From contig PDHQ01000011.1 in the NCBI GenBank assembly GCA_003339415.1, forward strand, positions 186,001 to 250,000: a DNA stretch of 64,000 nt, given 5' to 3'. The stretch is from Ophiocordyceps camponoti-saundersi (nom. inval.). Lineage: Eukaryota; Ascomycota; Sordariomycetes; Hypocreales; Ophiocordycipitaceae. Every line of letters starts with the position of its first letter. Position 1 is the stretch's first letter. Position numbers and translations under genes: made by a program. Of the stretch, positions 34,491 to 47,022 are shown one piece after another. Under the pieces are notes generated by a model. It worked only from the letters and a program-made list of their open reading frames with translations, searched no databases and was not told the origin of the DNA.

Positions 34491-35976
34491 CTATCTACTC
34501 GCATCTGCATACTTCCTCTCCCAGCCCGGAAAGAAAGGGCTCTCCTTCAGCGTCTCAGGATTCCAATTCTCCTCGACCAAACCCTGCTCGACCTGAAAGC
34601 GCTCATACGCCTCCAGCGTAGGTTTCACAACATGCTGAACGTGCCACGTGCCCTTGTATTTCATGATCTCCTCATTCCCCTCATTGAGTATCTTGAGAAT
34701 CAAGGATGGGATATAAGGCTCGTTCCGAAACTCGGTAATCGGAGTGAACAAGGCCTTGAAATTGAAGACGACAGCACCCGAGAGCGGCAACCGACGCAAC
34801 GTCTGCCAGTCGACGCGCAGATGAACATCTTGGGCAGCGAGGGAAGGATTCTGAGTCTCTCGCTGCCTGAAATCAGCATCAGTCGATGGTAGAAACAGCG
34901 GCTGACCGATCTCCAGACCCCACGACGCCCTCTGAATAGGATTCGAAGTCGCCAGCTTTGAAAAGAACCTGCCATAGTCAGTCTCTCAACGTTTCCCGAA
35001 CAAGGCAGACATCATCATCATCATCATACCGATCTACACTAAAGGCAATCTTTTGCTTATAATCCGGCACAGGCTTGTGGATTTCAGAAAGACTCAGGCC
35101 CATCTTCTCGCCGAGACTCCATCCGACGGCCGAGCAAATGATGCCAGCTCGGAACAAGTACCGTCCCGTCTTTTCATCCCGTAGGACTATGGCGAAGTCC
35201 TCAGGGACGTTGTTGAAGAGAACTCGAAGAGGTTCAACTTTGTCGAGATGCTGCTCCGTTCCCAGCAAGTGATTGACAAACGTTCGATCCCTCAACTCAA
35301 AATGCCGCGGATATCGCGCGCAGAGGAACTGGATGACCATTTCCATCAACTCCTTCTGACCGAGTTCCGACCCCGGTAAGGCGTCTACTACACGCCGTCC
35401 ATGTTCAGCGTAGAGAGCCTGACGTTGTAGGATTCGCTCGCGATAGCTGCTCTCCAGCTCGAGCCAGTAGTCCGGGTCAAGCTTCTGCAGGGCTTTTCTT
35501 ACGCTCATCTCAGATATGTAGGGCCAAGGCAGGGTCTTTTGATCTTGGGGACGATTCATACCCATAGTCTGATGATACGGCCAACGGAAAGGCCTGTAAG
35601 GCCTCGGCACGGCTTTCTCTACCTCGAAGTCGTCGATAGGGAAGGGTAGGCGGACACCAGAGAGTTTCGCGTAATCGGGAAAGTTGCCCAAGGCCCGAAC
35701 CTCACCGACGGTGAAGCCGCTGAAGAGCATGGTTGAAGCGTCGGCGAGGCGATAGTCTGCCTCGAGTTTGAGGACATTGTCTGAGCCTTTGGACAGGTCT
35801 TTTGAGGCGGATGACGATAGAAGTTCGGGTAGGATTGCGCGCTGAGATGGGGGCAGTGACTTGGACAGGCTTGGCGTTTCCGGCTGACGATTACAGGCTT
35901 TTCGGCGCCGGTGAACACGGACAGCTGCGACTCCGCATACGCCGAGGGCTATGGCCAGTAGAAGGATCCAAGCCAT
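34491..35976 (-). CDS. DUF3445 protein, heme-dependent oxidative N-demethylase-like
   Basis: Members of this family resemble the alpha subunit of bacterial heme-dependent oxidative N-demethylase, which acts on secondary amines such as dimethylamine. The product is 474 residues with one intron (34969-35029). It has an N-terminal membrane anchor (MAWILLLAIALGVCGVAAV) and a basic stretch. The conserved core includes LPFPIDDFE, RPYRPFRWPYHQTMGM, LDPDYWLELESSY, ELMEMVIQFLCARYP, NVPEDFAIVLRDEKTGRY, HLRVDWQTLRRLPLSGAVVF and ESPFFPGWERKY. The exact substrate in fungi is not known to me. Its position between an amine oxidase and a catalase supports a role in amine breakdown, but that is inference. Confidence 0.85.
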
Positions 35977-36638
35977 GATTCATTCCCTTACCTACGCTGA
36001 AGAAGTTGAAGAACGAAGGAGGTTTATCGATGGAGCTTACATTCTTAATGGCTAGTGTGATGTCTGCGAGGCTGACAAGGGGGGGGGGGGGGGGGCAGTC
36101 ATGTCACCTGAGTAGGGTGATGGCCGATTCGGAGCATCTTCGAGCATCTCTCTATGTATGTATATGTCTATAATCGTCAGATGTCTTACACACACGTCTG
36201 TACTGGATCATGATGGATGCAGCCAACGACGTCATAGCCGGCGATATCTCTGGCTCCGTCTAGCAAAGAGAGTGACGATGTTATCTACTATGCCTACATG
36301 TGTATGAGTACTCCGTACATCTGCATATCGTTATGTCCAGTCATAAGACACGAAGTGAACAAAAGAACGGAACTTGATGGCAGACCGCTGTATGCATGTA
36401 GAAGCCGATATCAACCACCTCGGCTACGCGTGTCGCCAAAGATGGACAACTAATACACACATGCAGTAAACAAGTTCCCCTTTTCGCTTCGTGATCAATA
36501 TCATTAAGTGAAGCCCATATTACGGAAGACTCGGCACCGACCCGAGAGATCCGACGGATCCTCATTAGATGAATCGTGCAGCAGGCCGGATCAGCCGGAT
36601 CCCCCACTTCATGCATGGATCCCCCAGGCCCCCGCCCG

Positions 36639-36672
<34 letters not shown>

Positions 36673-36748
36673 GCGCCTCTGCACTCACACCCNNNNNNNN
36701 NNTCTGGCCGCCGCCCGGCCGAGGCCCGCCCCCCCCCCCCCCTCCGGG

Positions 36749-36787
<39 letters not shown>

Positions 36788-37014
36788 CATGGAACCTTGG
36801 CCGTATGTACATGCATACGCAGTTCTTCAGCTACGATCGGCGTCCCCAGATCGGATCTGATGCCATATGTAAAGCAACAAGGTAGATAATCATTGATCAC
36901 GACGTCACAACGTATATCTGTAAATCTGTAGGTTATGTATGCAAAGCAAACCACCCCCAACATTCGCTCCCTCAAACCAAGTCCAGACCATTGCCCATAT
37001 CGTATATCCGTACT
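35977..37014. other. Intergenic with poly-G/C runs and an assembly gap
   Basis: No gene supported. It contains a 17-bp G run (36079-36095), C runs of 32 bp (36639-36670), 14 bp (36729-36742) and 34 bp (36751-36784), and ten Ns. Apparent Pro- or Gly-rich ORFs here are translations of these homopolymers. Confidence 0.6.
36693..36702. other. Assembly gap (10 Ns)
   Basis: Ten undetermined bases lie between long cytosine runs, so true length and content are unknown. Confidence 0.98.
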
Positions 37015-39118
37015 TCACTTGCTGTTGGCCAAGTTCTTCTCAATAAGCTGACCCAAAGACGCATCCACGCGGCCAAAATACTCTGCCAAGACACATCATC
37101 AGCTGAAAGAGAAAAGGAGATGGGGGAACCCAAAAAAAAACTGACCAACAACCTGCTTCTTCATCTTATCGGGAACGCCCTGAAGCGTAGGCATGATGTT
37201 ATGCAAGAACTGCTCCTCGCCCTGGGGCTCACCGCAGATGATCTTCCACAACTCACGCGGCTGAACAAAGTCCTTGTCCGTCAGAGACGTCTCGAACGAG
37301 CCGACGTGACCGGAGTAGAGCTCATGGGTCGGCATCGCCACGCGCTTGCTCTGCGCAACCGGCCGCAGCTCAGACTGGACGTAATCCGGATCGGCGCCGT
37401 AGTTGCCGTTCATGGTTCCCGGTCCGTCGCGCACGTAGGGGGCGTACACCTTGTTGATCGGCCGGTTAGGCGGGAGCTGGAAGTAGTTGGGTCCGACGCG
37501 GTAGCGGTGCGCGTCCGGGTAGCTGAACATCCTGGCCTGGAGCACTAATCGAGAAGAGACGGTCAGCTAAACGCACTTCTACGGCTTCTCCCTCTTGTCT
37601 TGGTATTCGAAACGAACCTGGATCAGCAGATGGCCCGATTCCGGGAACCATGTTGGAAGGCGAGAAGCAAGCCTGCTCGATATCCTGGAAGTAGTTGCTG
37701 GGCTATAGGTGTTTAAGAATGACACGTCAGCAAGGGAGGAAGAGAATAACCGAGGGAGACAAGAAAAAAACTGACGTTCTTGTTGAGCGTCATCCGGCCG
37801 ACGAGACGCAGCGGATACTTGTCATGAGGCCAGGTAACGGTATCATCAAAGATGTCCACCGGCGACTTCTCCACCTCCTCGGGCTTCATCACCTGGACGT
37901 AGACGGACCAGCTGGGGAAGTCTCCCTTTTCGATGGCGTTGAAGAGATCTTTGACGTGATAATCAGGGTCGGTGCCGGCTAGACGAACAGCCTTGTCGGC
38001 GTCCATGGTCTCGATGCCACCGTCAGGCTTAAAGTGCCACTTGACGTAGACGTAGCTTCCGTCCTATGAAGAAACATCGTCAGTCACAGAGTGAGAGACA
38101 GAGAACAAGATGAATAGACGTGAGACTCACGGCCTTGTTCAAGGTATAAGTATGAACACTGAAGCCATTGATATGCCTCAACGAAGCCGGAATACCCCTC
38201 TGACCAAAGAGATGCATCAAAGCGTGTATGCCCTCCGGGTTATTGAGGTGAAAGTCCCAAAACATGGAGTTGTCCGGGACGTTTGTCTGCGGATGCCGCT
38301 TATGGCTCCTGTTCATAGAAGGGAACTTGATGGGGTCGCGGATGAAGAAGACGGGCAAGTCGTTGAAGACAAAGTCCTGAATGCCCTCTTCGGTGTAGAA
38401 CTTGGTCGCCCAGCCGCGCACGTCACGGACCGTGTCGGCGGACCCCTTCTCGCCGCCAACGGTAGAGATTCGCGTTAGGAGCTTCGTCTTCTTGCCGACT
38501 CCGGTGAGCCACTTTGCGTCCGTCAGGTCGGAGACGTCTTTGAGGAGTTCGAATTCGCCCCAGGCGCCTGCCGCCTTGGCGTGGACGCTCCTGTCATCAT
38601 CGTGAGCTTATGTTCTGTTGATCTCGTGGATGAGAGAGGGAGTGAAGGGGTGAGAGAGGAGAGAGAGAGAGGATTTACCGCTCGGGGATACGCTCCCGGG
38701 CAAAGTGAGCGAGAACCTCGACTGTCTGGACATCGCTCAGGACAACGAGTCCGCCGTTGCTGTTCCCGTACCGAACCTGCTGCGAAGAGCCGGGGTTGGG
38801 ACTGGGCTGGCCTGGATGGAGGAGCAACGACGGAAGAAGTCAGCAAACTTGACGAATATTGATGTGAAGCAAGTTTCTTCTTACCATTGGCCAGAGTGCA
38901 CAAGGGGTTCTTGGAGTCGGACTTTTTTTTCGGTCAAATGTCATCTTGTTAGTCTCAATATCTCTTCATCATCATCACCGCCATCATCACCATCATCACC
39001 ATCATCACCATTATCACCATCGTCACCATCACCATCACCATCATAGCATCACCATAGGACAATAGAAGACCAAAGGAAACAAAGGCAACAAAGAGAAAAA
39101 AAGAAAAAAACCCACCAT
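37015..39118 (-). CDS. Small-subunit heme catalase
   Basis: Converts hydrogen peroxide to water and oxygen. The spliced product is 487 residues in eight exons; introns are 38922-39115, 38812-38884, 38591-38678, 38064-38130, 37703-37775, 37545-37617 and 37081-37152. Active-site features are all present: His in [14 protein letters not shown], Asn in [16 protein letters not shown] and the heme-ligand Tyr in [15 protein letters not shown]. The N-terminus [20 protein letters not shown] is obtained only if the ATG at 39118 is its own exon, followed at once by GTGGGT. The last intron uses the acceptor GCAGAG to give [21 protein letters not shown]; this junction is the least certain. There is no canonical SKL-type tail. 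The gene is divergent from sulfite oxidase and downstream of nothing on its own strand. Confidence 0.92.
38967..39055. repeat. Imperfect CAT/CAC trinucleotide repeat in catalase intron 1
   Basis: About 90 bp of CAT/CAC triplets (GATG/GGTG on the coding strand) inside the unusually long 194-bp first intron. Confidence 0.85.
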
Positions 39119-40423
39119 GATTCTCAAGATCGACTTATCGAAGCAGAAATAACTTTGATCAACCCAAGTAAGTTGTTAACTCTCATCAACTACCTTCTCT
39201 CTTCCCCCCCCCCAAGATGACAGGCCCGAAGCCTCGATTTTATGCACCGGCCGAAGAAACTCAATCCCGGGATTCCCTCCCCGCCATTACATTGCATTCG
39301 GTAACGATGTCATCCCTCCCCTCCATTCCACCCCCCCCTCTCCTCTCCTCTCCTCCCCCGTCCAATCCGGTTTCAGCCATTAATGACCACATAGTTGCAA
39401 CCTCATCCGCTTTCTACCACCCCCCCCTTTCCTATCCTCGTCTCTCCTCCTCCCTCCCGCAATACATACATACATACATGCATGCACAATGGGAGGGCGC
39501 ATCAGAGGATTGTGTAGTGTGTGTTTTTTTTCTTTTCCCACACCCCATGCCGACTCACCGAGCTAAGACCGTCTTCCCCCTCTCCTCCCCCTCTTAACCC
39601 TCAGGAGCCATGTGAGGGGGGAAGGAAAAGGCTGACCGTCTTCGTCGTCGCCTTACCTACTTACAAAGAGGGAGGGAGAGCCCTGTCTTCGAACGGCTCG
39701 GCCGGACGTTTCGCGGTGAGACGGGATACCGATGCTTTCCCTAGGCGCCGAGAATGCCCTTGACTTCTATCATTCGACACGACGAAACAGGTAAACTCGC
39801 GAAATATGTATGTATAACCATCCCTTATGACTACCGCCCTAGAAGTCCGCCCCCCCTACTCCTATGCGAGACATCTTTCCCGTATCTATAGCTACCATTG
39901 ATCGAAAAGTCTGGTATCAAACCCGGTAGCTTAGACAGACGCCTCTGTCCCCTTCTCAACTCTTCCCGTATCCTCAACACGAGCCCACTAGAGCATGTCT
40001 CTGCGCAAGAGGATGCATGAAAAACGAGGCGTAACTTGGCAGACACGCATGTTTCCTGGTCTCCCCCCCTCTCCTCTCTGCCCCCTCTCTTCCCTCCCCT
40101 GGGAACTGTCAGTAAAGGAAAAAAAAAAAAAAGTCTGTAACCATCGCCCCTCCCTCTGATACACAATCTTTGTTGCCCTTCTGATTGGGTCGACATGAGG
40201 GAACCCGCTCTGACTCTCGTCCGTGTGCGGCCGCGGCAAACCCAAGCTATAAGGAGGCGTGTCCCCCCCCCTCAGGCAGCAATGGCTCCTTGTCTCCTCC
40301 CCTCCCCCCAACTTTATTTGGCCCTCTTCACTGGTTGTGCCTATCCAGTTGTCGCTCCTTTCACTCTCCCCGGAACCAAGTAATTAGCCAAGTAGCTCGA
40401 CGTTCCCTATCCTCTTCGGAACA
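39119..40423. other. Divergent promoter region between catalase and sulfite oxidase
   Basis: 1.3 kb with long pyrimidine-rich tracts (for example near 39206-39213, 39330-39360 and 40260-40320). The only ORFs are Ser/Pro-rich by-products of these tracts. It probably carries both promoters. Confidence 0.55.
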
Positions 40424-42172
40424 ATGAAGACCTCCAACCGTCCCGATGAGTGGAAGATCGAGCAGGGCATGTCCGGGGCCGTCCTCCCGGTCCTGGACAT
40501 GACCGGAGCCCAGACCAAGGCTTTGGACCCTCAGACGTTCGGCCCCCTCACCAAGAATGAGGAAGCCATCGAGGCCGTCGGCGACCGCGATGAACTCTTC
40601 AAGGCCGAACGCAAGGGCTGGATCGGGTGAGTGACCTCGTCGAGTATCGAACCGTTACTGAGCATCGATTGACATGTCCCCCCCAGCTTCGTCGAGTGGG
40701 AAAACTATCCCGAGAAAAAGGCCGCAGCCCATAAGCTCCTGACGGCCCAGACCTGGCCTCCCAACCCGGAGTTCCAGCTCGGCCCCATCCCCGGCACGAA
40801 CCCGGTCCTGCCGGGCACCCACTGGAAGATGTGGCATCACGCCATCGGAGGCGAGCTCACCAAGGTCCCGGAAGACTCGTGGGCCACCGTGCTCAAGGAG
40901 AAGCATCCGGACATGCTTCACCTTCTGCAGTTCCCCTACAACGGCGAGCCGCCCAAGCGACTCGTCACCGCCAAGGAGGTGACGCCCAACTCGTTGCACT
41001 TCGTCCGAAACCACGGCGGAATCCCCATCATCGACAAGGATGATTACAGCTTCAACGTCGACGGCCTCGTCAAGGATCCGAAATCCTTCACCCTTGATGA
41101 CCTCATGGACGAGTCTCGCTTCCCCCGCATGGAGAAGACGGTGACGATCCAGTGCTCGGGCACGCGTCGTATCGAGCAGATCCGCCTGTACCCCGGCCAG
41201 GGTGACGAGATCCCGCAGGCACCCTGGGCCGAGGGCGCCATCGGCAACGCCCACTATGTCGGCATCAGTCTCAAGAAGGTCATCAAGGCCTGCGGCGGAC
41301 TTGTCGACGGCGGAAAGCACCTTGAGTTTTACGGAGCCGACACCTACTTCAAGGACGACAAGACCATGAACTACCTCGTCAGTGTGCCTTGGTCCAAGGT
41401 CAAGGCCAACGAGGTGATGCTGGCGTGGGAGATGAACGGCGAGGTGCTGCCGCGCATCCACGGCTACCCCCTGCGCATCGTCGTCTTCGGCTACATCGGT
41501 GCCCGCAGTGTCAAGTGGTTGTATCGCATCAAGGCCATCAAGGCCCCGTCGCCGGCACCGGTCCAGAGCATGGAGTACCTCTACTTCCCGCAACAGGTGG
41601 GCAAGCACAACTTCAAGTTGACCGACGGCATCCAGATCCAGGAGATGCCCGTCAGCTCGGCCATCATGTCTCCCTGGACGAAGCAGGTCGTCATCCACAA
41701 CGGCAAGATCCGTTGCAAGGGCTGGGCCTACTCCGGAGGCGGCCGCTGGCCGGAACGTGTCGAGCTGTCGGCCGACGGCGGCTTCAACTGGTACACGATC
41801 CCCGTCGAGAACCTGTCCAAGAAGCGCAAGTGGGCTTGGCGCACGTGGGAGTACGAGCTCCCCTGTGACGTCGAGGGCTGGGTCGAGATCGTCTGCCGCT
41901 GCTGGGATAACGCGCTCAACACGCAGCCGCCGGACGTCCGCACCGCCTGGAACTGGGGACTCCACGTCACCAGCTCGTGCCACCGCATTACCGTCTATAG
42001 CGTGAACATGACCAGGGAAAAGACTCAAGCTCGGATGAAAGAGTTTGACGAAAAGAACATACCCTTCGGTCCCATCACCGTCCCGCTGGCCTTCCCGTCA
42101 CAGTCATGGGATGACTATGAGAAGTTCTGGCGCGAGCACGACCCGCGTGACGCCGAGGACGAGATTCCCTAA
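40424..42172 (+). CDS. Sulfite oxidase-type molybdenum-cofactor oxidoreductase
   Basis: Oxidises sulfite to sulfate at a molybdopterin centre. The product is 562 residues with one intron at 40627-40686. The oxidoreductase domain includes TPNSLHFVRNHGGIP, the molybdenum-ligand cysteine in TIQCSGTRR, and EVMLAWEMNGEVLPRIHGYPLRIVVFGYIGARSVKWL. The dimerisation domain follows (GWAYSGGGRWPERVELSADGG and later WNWGLHVTSSCHRITVY). No N-terminal mitochondrial presequence or cytochrome b5 domain is visible, and there is no SKL-type tail, so a cytosolic or peroxisomal plant-like oxidase using oxygen is possible. It is divergent from catalase, which would consume the peroxide made by an oxygen-using form. 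Unusually high GC3, like the neighbouring housekeeping genes. Confidence 0.92.
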
Positions 42173-42313
42173 TCCCCTGATTTTCTTGTTGTTTCCAACT
42201 ACCTATACCTCCTCGTTAGCTGAGTTTCCCCTTTGTCATTGTGCCGGGTTCTGGGTGGGAAATATGAATCTGCTATCGAATTTGAACACTCGGCGATTGG
42301 TGCCTTCGTTCTG

Positions 42314-43501
42314 TCAGGGGTAGGAAATTATGTTTTGACTTGTCCACAAAGCCTCCCCTATGCATCGTGACTCCTGAGTGCCGACACAGACATGGAATTC
42401 CTTCCATAACCTTTGACAGTCCCAGCCGACCTGTGGATTCCACCCAGGGAAGTCGGACGTAGAGATGTCGTATCTCCGAGTAACAGAGTCGCAGACATCA
42501 CCTTGGACCACGTAGTTCCATGTCTTACACCAGTAAACGGATCCAGGCTGCCTTGGCTCAGGATGGTTTGGTGATCACGGGAACGAGCTCTGAGGTCCTA
42601 AAGAGGAGGGCCGAGACGGGAAACGGCCAGAAGGTCAATATTGGACTACCTATCCACGCACCTATCTCAGTAACATGCTACACTACTGACCAACGCAGTA
42701 GTGGTAGCCGGCCAGGAGACGACCGCACTCTGTACCAACAGCCGGGTTCCAGTCAAAGAAGTCTGCAAAACTAAATTCCCCTCCATACTTCTCGACGACG
42801 TCGTCACAGGTATCACCCGGAACCGCTTTATAATACTCGCTGCAGTTATCGATTATGCCATCCTGAACAGGTGAGGGCTTGGAAGATTTGCGAAATCCTT
42901 CCGTCACGTTGAATTGCGTCGTGTTGAATTGCGTCATGTTGCCTGGCACACGGATGCAATAATAGTAGCCAAGCCAGAGATTCAAGCACTCGGATCCGAC
43001 AGGAGGGTTCCAACGAATAAAGTCCTTGGTGGAAAAACGACCAAGGGAACTGGAGACGCGATCGCACGTGTCGCCCCGTTTCACCTTGTAATAGTCGACA
43101 CAGTCGCTGGTGATGCCATCAACCATCGGCTGCGGGGCGGACACGTCCGTGCCTCGGGGCTGGATCAGTAGGCGGCTGACGCAATAACTTTTGCCAACAA
43201 CGATGCCACTGCAGTTATTCTTGACCGACGGGTTCTGCGGATGAGTCTCATCAGACAGGCTGCAGCCGTTGGTTATGCTGTCTATTCAACTGACCAACTC
43301 GACGAAGTCGTCATGACTTAACCCCCATTTGGCCTCAAAGTGAGTGCAATTATCGTCGGACGATCGAGGGGAGTCGTATGCGACGCAGGCGTCGCTGCCC
43401 GTCTGCCGCTTGAAGTAAGATTTATCGCGTCTCGCATGAGGATTCGTTGCCGTCACTAGAGCAGCCCATATGAGAATGAGAGAGGATATTTTAGAGGCCA
43501 T
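42314..43501 (-). CDS. Secreted protein with four LysM domains
   Basis: LysM modules bind chitin or related N-acetylglucosamine polymers; secreted fungal LysM proteins can mask chitin from host receptors. A signal peptide (MASKISSLILIWAALVTA) and a Lys-Arg site (SYFKRQTG) precede four modules. These are NCTHFEAKWGLSHDDF...NPSV, DYYKVKRGDTCDRV...WNPPVG, EYYKAVPGDTCDDV...WNPAVG and WNYVVQGDVCDSV...WNPQVG. Intron 1 is 43235-43294. A second intron of about 147 bp (near 42548-42694) is needed to reach the fourth module; its borders are my best phase-consistent guess and give 326 residues. N-glycosylation sites (NMT, NTT, NVT) lie between modules 2 and 3. No catalytic domain is present, so an effector-like or wall-protective role is likely. 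It converges with sulfite oxidase. Confidence 0.85.
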
Positions 43502-44455
<954 letters not shown>

Positions 44456-44466
44456 AGCCGCCAGCA

Positions 44467-45126
44467 ATGGCGCTACCAACCCGCTCCCGCATCCTCCTCC
44501 CCTCCCTCGGCCTCTACCCCCCCAACACGGCCGCCAACCTCTTCGACTCGGCCGCCGCCCACTTCTCCTCCATCCCATGGTGCGCCTCGCAGATGCGGCC
44601 GAGCCGTCCGGACGGTCCCGACCCCGTCTTATTCGTCCCGCAGGGCTTTAATCCCGCTTCCGACGGCGAGGACCAATTCTTCGGCTCGACACTAGGTAAA
44701 AACCCGCGCGCCTTGCGTCACATGCTCTGCCTCTTCCGGCCTGATGACGCCGGCCATCTGCGCGACCCCGCTCGTCCCGTCTCCCGCATCTCGACCCTCT
44801 TCGCCCTCGGTGATGAGGGCCTCTCGGGTTACAGAGGCGTTTTACACGGAGGCATCGTCTGCTCGCTTCTGGATGAGTCGCAGGGCATCGTCCATGAGCT
44901 AAATGCTGCTTTGGACAAGGCGACCACCTCCACCACCTACCTTACCGCCGCCCTCACGGTCAACTTCCTCCGTCCCGCCCCGGCACAAGGCGAACTATGC
45001 GTCACGGCCTGGGTTGAGAGCGTACAGGGTCGCAAGATCTTGATGGGGGCCGAGTTGACCGGTGCCGACGGCTCCGTCTTCGCCACCTCCAGAAGCACCT
45101 GGGTTGCCCTCCGGGAGAAGTTGTAG
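44467..45126 (+). CDS. Hotdog-fold thioesterase (PaaI/4HBT-type)
   Basis: A single-exon 219-residue protein. The C-terminal half shows the hotdog core: GYRGVLHGGIVCSLLDESQG with the HGG motif and acidic residue, YLTAALTVNFLRPAP, and a GRKILMGAELTGADGSVFATS strand pair. These enzymes hydrolyse acyl-CoA or related thioesters; substrate cannot be told. The N-terminus (MALPTRSRILLPSLGLYPPN) is weakly basic and could be a mitochondrial presequence. The ATG is only 11 bp after a 118-bp poly-C run, so transcription start must lie within or beyond it. It converges with the C2 gene 136 bp away. Confidence 0.82.
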   Translation: MALPTRSRILLPSLGLYPPNTAANLFDSAAAHFSSIPWCASQMRPSRPDGPDPVLFVPQGFNPASDGEDQFFGSTLGKNPRALRHMLCLFRPDDAGHLRDPARPVSRISTLFALGDEGLSGYRGVLHGGIVCSLLDESQGIVHELNAALDKATTSTTYLTAALTVNFLRPAPAQGELCVTAWVESVQGRKILMGAELTGADGSVFATSRSTWVALREKL

Positions 45127-45262
45127 ATGCACTGCGTTTCACACAGGAGTAGAATGCCAAGATATGCACGCATAGGAACTCTAGGTCGATTCAAAGAAGT
45201 AATGCAAAACGAAGCGGATATCTCAAGCGAACCAATCCAACAAGCCCTCAATGGCGCCCTCA

Positions 45263-47022
45263 TCAAGCCATGACGCCCTCATGGCCGCCAGCCTCGCTGG
45301 TCTCGCCCTTCTTACCGCCGTGACGCATGAAATCCTTAATCTTGGACGGATCTTCCATGGCCGCATAAGCCTTCTCTTTCTTGCTCTGGTTGCCCTCCTG
45401 CTCCCACACGCCGTCGCGCCGATCTAGAGCACTCTCGACGGAACTGAGGCTGCTCTGACTCTGGTTCATGACCACATTCATCATCCGCCCTTCCTTCTTC
45501 TTGACGCCGCGTTGAGCATCCTTAAGCTTCTGCAGCTCTTCTTCTTCGCAGTGCATCGTCACAATACCCAATCCCGGGAGATTCTTCTCCAGGAAACTCT
45601 TTAGTTCCGCGAGGATCGACTTGTCCGGCCGATACGTCCCCGAGTCGTTGTCGATTATGAGCTGATAGTGTGACGGATTGCGAGGCGGCGGCTCTACGGG
45701 AGGACCACCGGGAATGGCTTCATCGGGATGTGTCGTCTGACCAGGTTCCGGATCGTCGGAACCGTCAGGACGCTGCAGCCGTCGGATGAAAAATTCGCCC
45801 GAGCAGGCAATGTACTTGGCCACGTTGGAGTGCATGGTGTGCTTGCTCAGTAGATCGATGCCAAACTCCTTACCCGTCTCGGTGAAACGTAGCAAGCCGT
45901 CGAGGGTGAGGACGTAGGTAAAGACTCTGCCACCTTCGTCGAAGTGGGCTAGTCGTAGAAACTGCAGAGATGCCTGTTCCGAACATGGCTCGAAGTTTCC
46001 GTACTCGGTCGTCTGGTCAAAATGGTAGATGCGGTTATGCTGCTTGTGCAGGGCGGTGTTGAGAACCTTGCCACGGAGACCGGTAGACAGAAACATGGAG
46101 CTAATAAAGGGCCTAAACTCGACATAGCGATGGTAAAGTTGCCACGGGACGGGCCCCTGAAGCTGCATCTCATTTGCTTGGAAGCTGATATGGTCAGCGT
46201 CGTCGTCGTCGTCATTTGAATTGGCACTGCTATGAAGAGCTCTTACTCATATTTCTCACTCTGCTTCTTCTTTCCTTTTGACGATGAAGGCGGCGGTGCC
46301 TGGTGGCCGTCGTCGTCGGCGTTGACCTTTGTGCCAATAAGGCGACCTATCATCGGACTGAAGTGCTTCACCCAAGTAGTCGGTCCAACCGTGTACATTT
46401 GCGCATGCGGCGGCTGCGAGGTACCGAGAACCTCGATGCTGATGGTCAGACGCGGCGTCATATGTCGGCCAGACCGAAGCAGATTGGTGATGCCCTTCAG
46501 GACGAAGGCGCGCTTGCTGATCATGCGTTTCTTAGCGCCGAACTCTCTCCCTGGCGGCGGCCATCCGGGCCAAGAGGCCGATAATGCAGGCACTTTCACG
46601 GTGACGTTTCCGAGGCGATCATCCTTGTCGGCCGAGTCCTCGTCGTAGAGGCGGCACTTGAGGCTGAAGCCCGAGGGCGGCACGTTGGCGACGACCCATT
46701 CATCGTTCCATTCGGGCTCCGTCGTCCGGCGCAAGGTAGGCGTGCGATGCGTCAGGTCCGGCTCCTCCTTGTGGCGCTTCGGGTTGTTGGCCTTGAGCGT
46801 GGCTGTCAAGTACGGGTCGGAAGATGCGGTGCTGAGGTCACCCGGCGCGAGGTTGGCGGCGCGAAGGAAGCAGAAGCGAAGGGTGAAACCAGGGGGCGCG
46901 TCTGGCAGTGGAGTCTTGTCTATGCCACCGGGAGGGCGCTTGCTCGACGAGGCGGACGAGGCTGAGGATGACAACGGCTGCTGCTCGGCTCCAGAGGGCG
47001 TCTCCCGGGGGGCCTCGGCCAT
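45263..47022 (-). CDS. C2-domain protein
   Basis: A 566-residue protein from two exons (intron 46185-46243). After a Ser-rich N-terminus, a C2 domain spans about residues 45-260 (FCFLRAANLAPGDLSTASSDPYLTATL, EPEWNDEWVV, DEDSADKDDRLGNVTV), with several of the acidic residues expected for calcium and phospholipid binding. The C-terminal half (YDFQANEMQLQGPVPWQLYHRYVEFRPF onward) is a conserved fungal region of unknown function. It ends in a charged tail with MHCEEEELQKLKDAQRGVKKKEGR. Role is probably membrane-associated and calcium-related, by domain only. ATG at 47022 preferred; the frame continues upstream without features. Confidence 0.82.

Noticed and set aside
36341..36889. Pro-rich and Gly-rich ORFs around 36.3-36.9 kb
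   Set aside because: They are translations of poly-C/poly-G runs interrupted by Ns.
39217..39763. Ser/Pro-rich ORFs between catalase and sulfite oxidase
   Set aside because: By-products of C/T-rich promoter tracts; no family features.
40655..42028. 457-codon minus-strand ORF opposite sulfite oxidase
   Set aside because: Antisense shadow caused by high GC3 of the sulfite oxidase gene.
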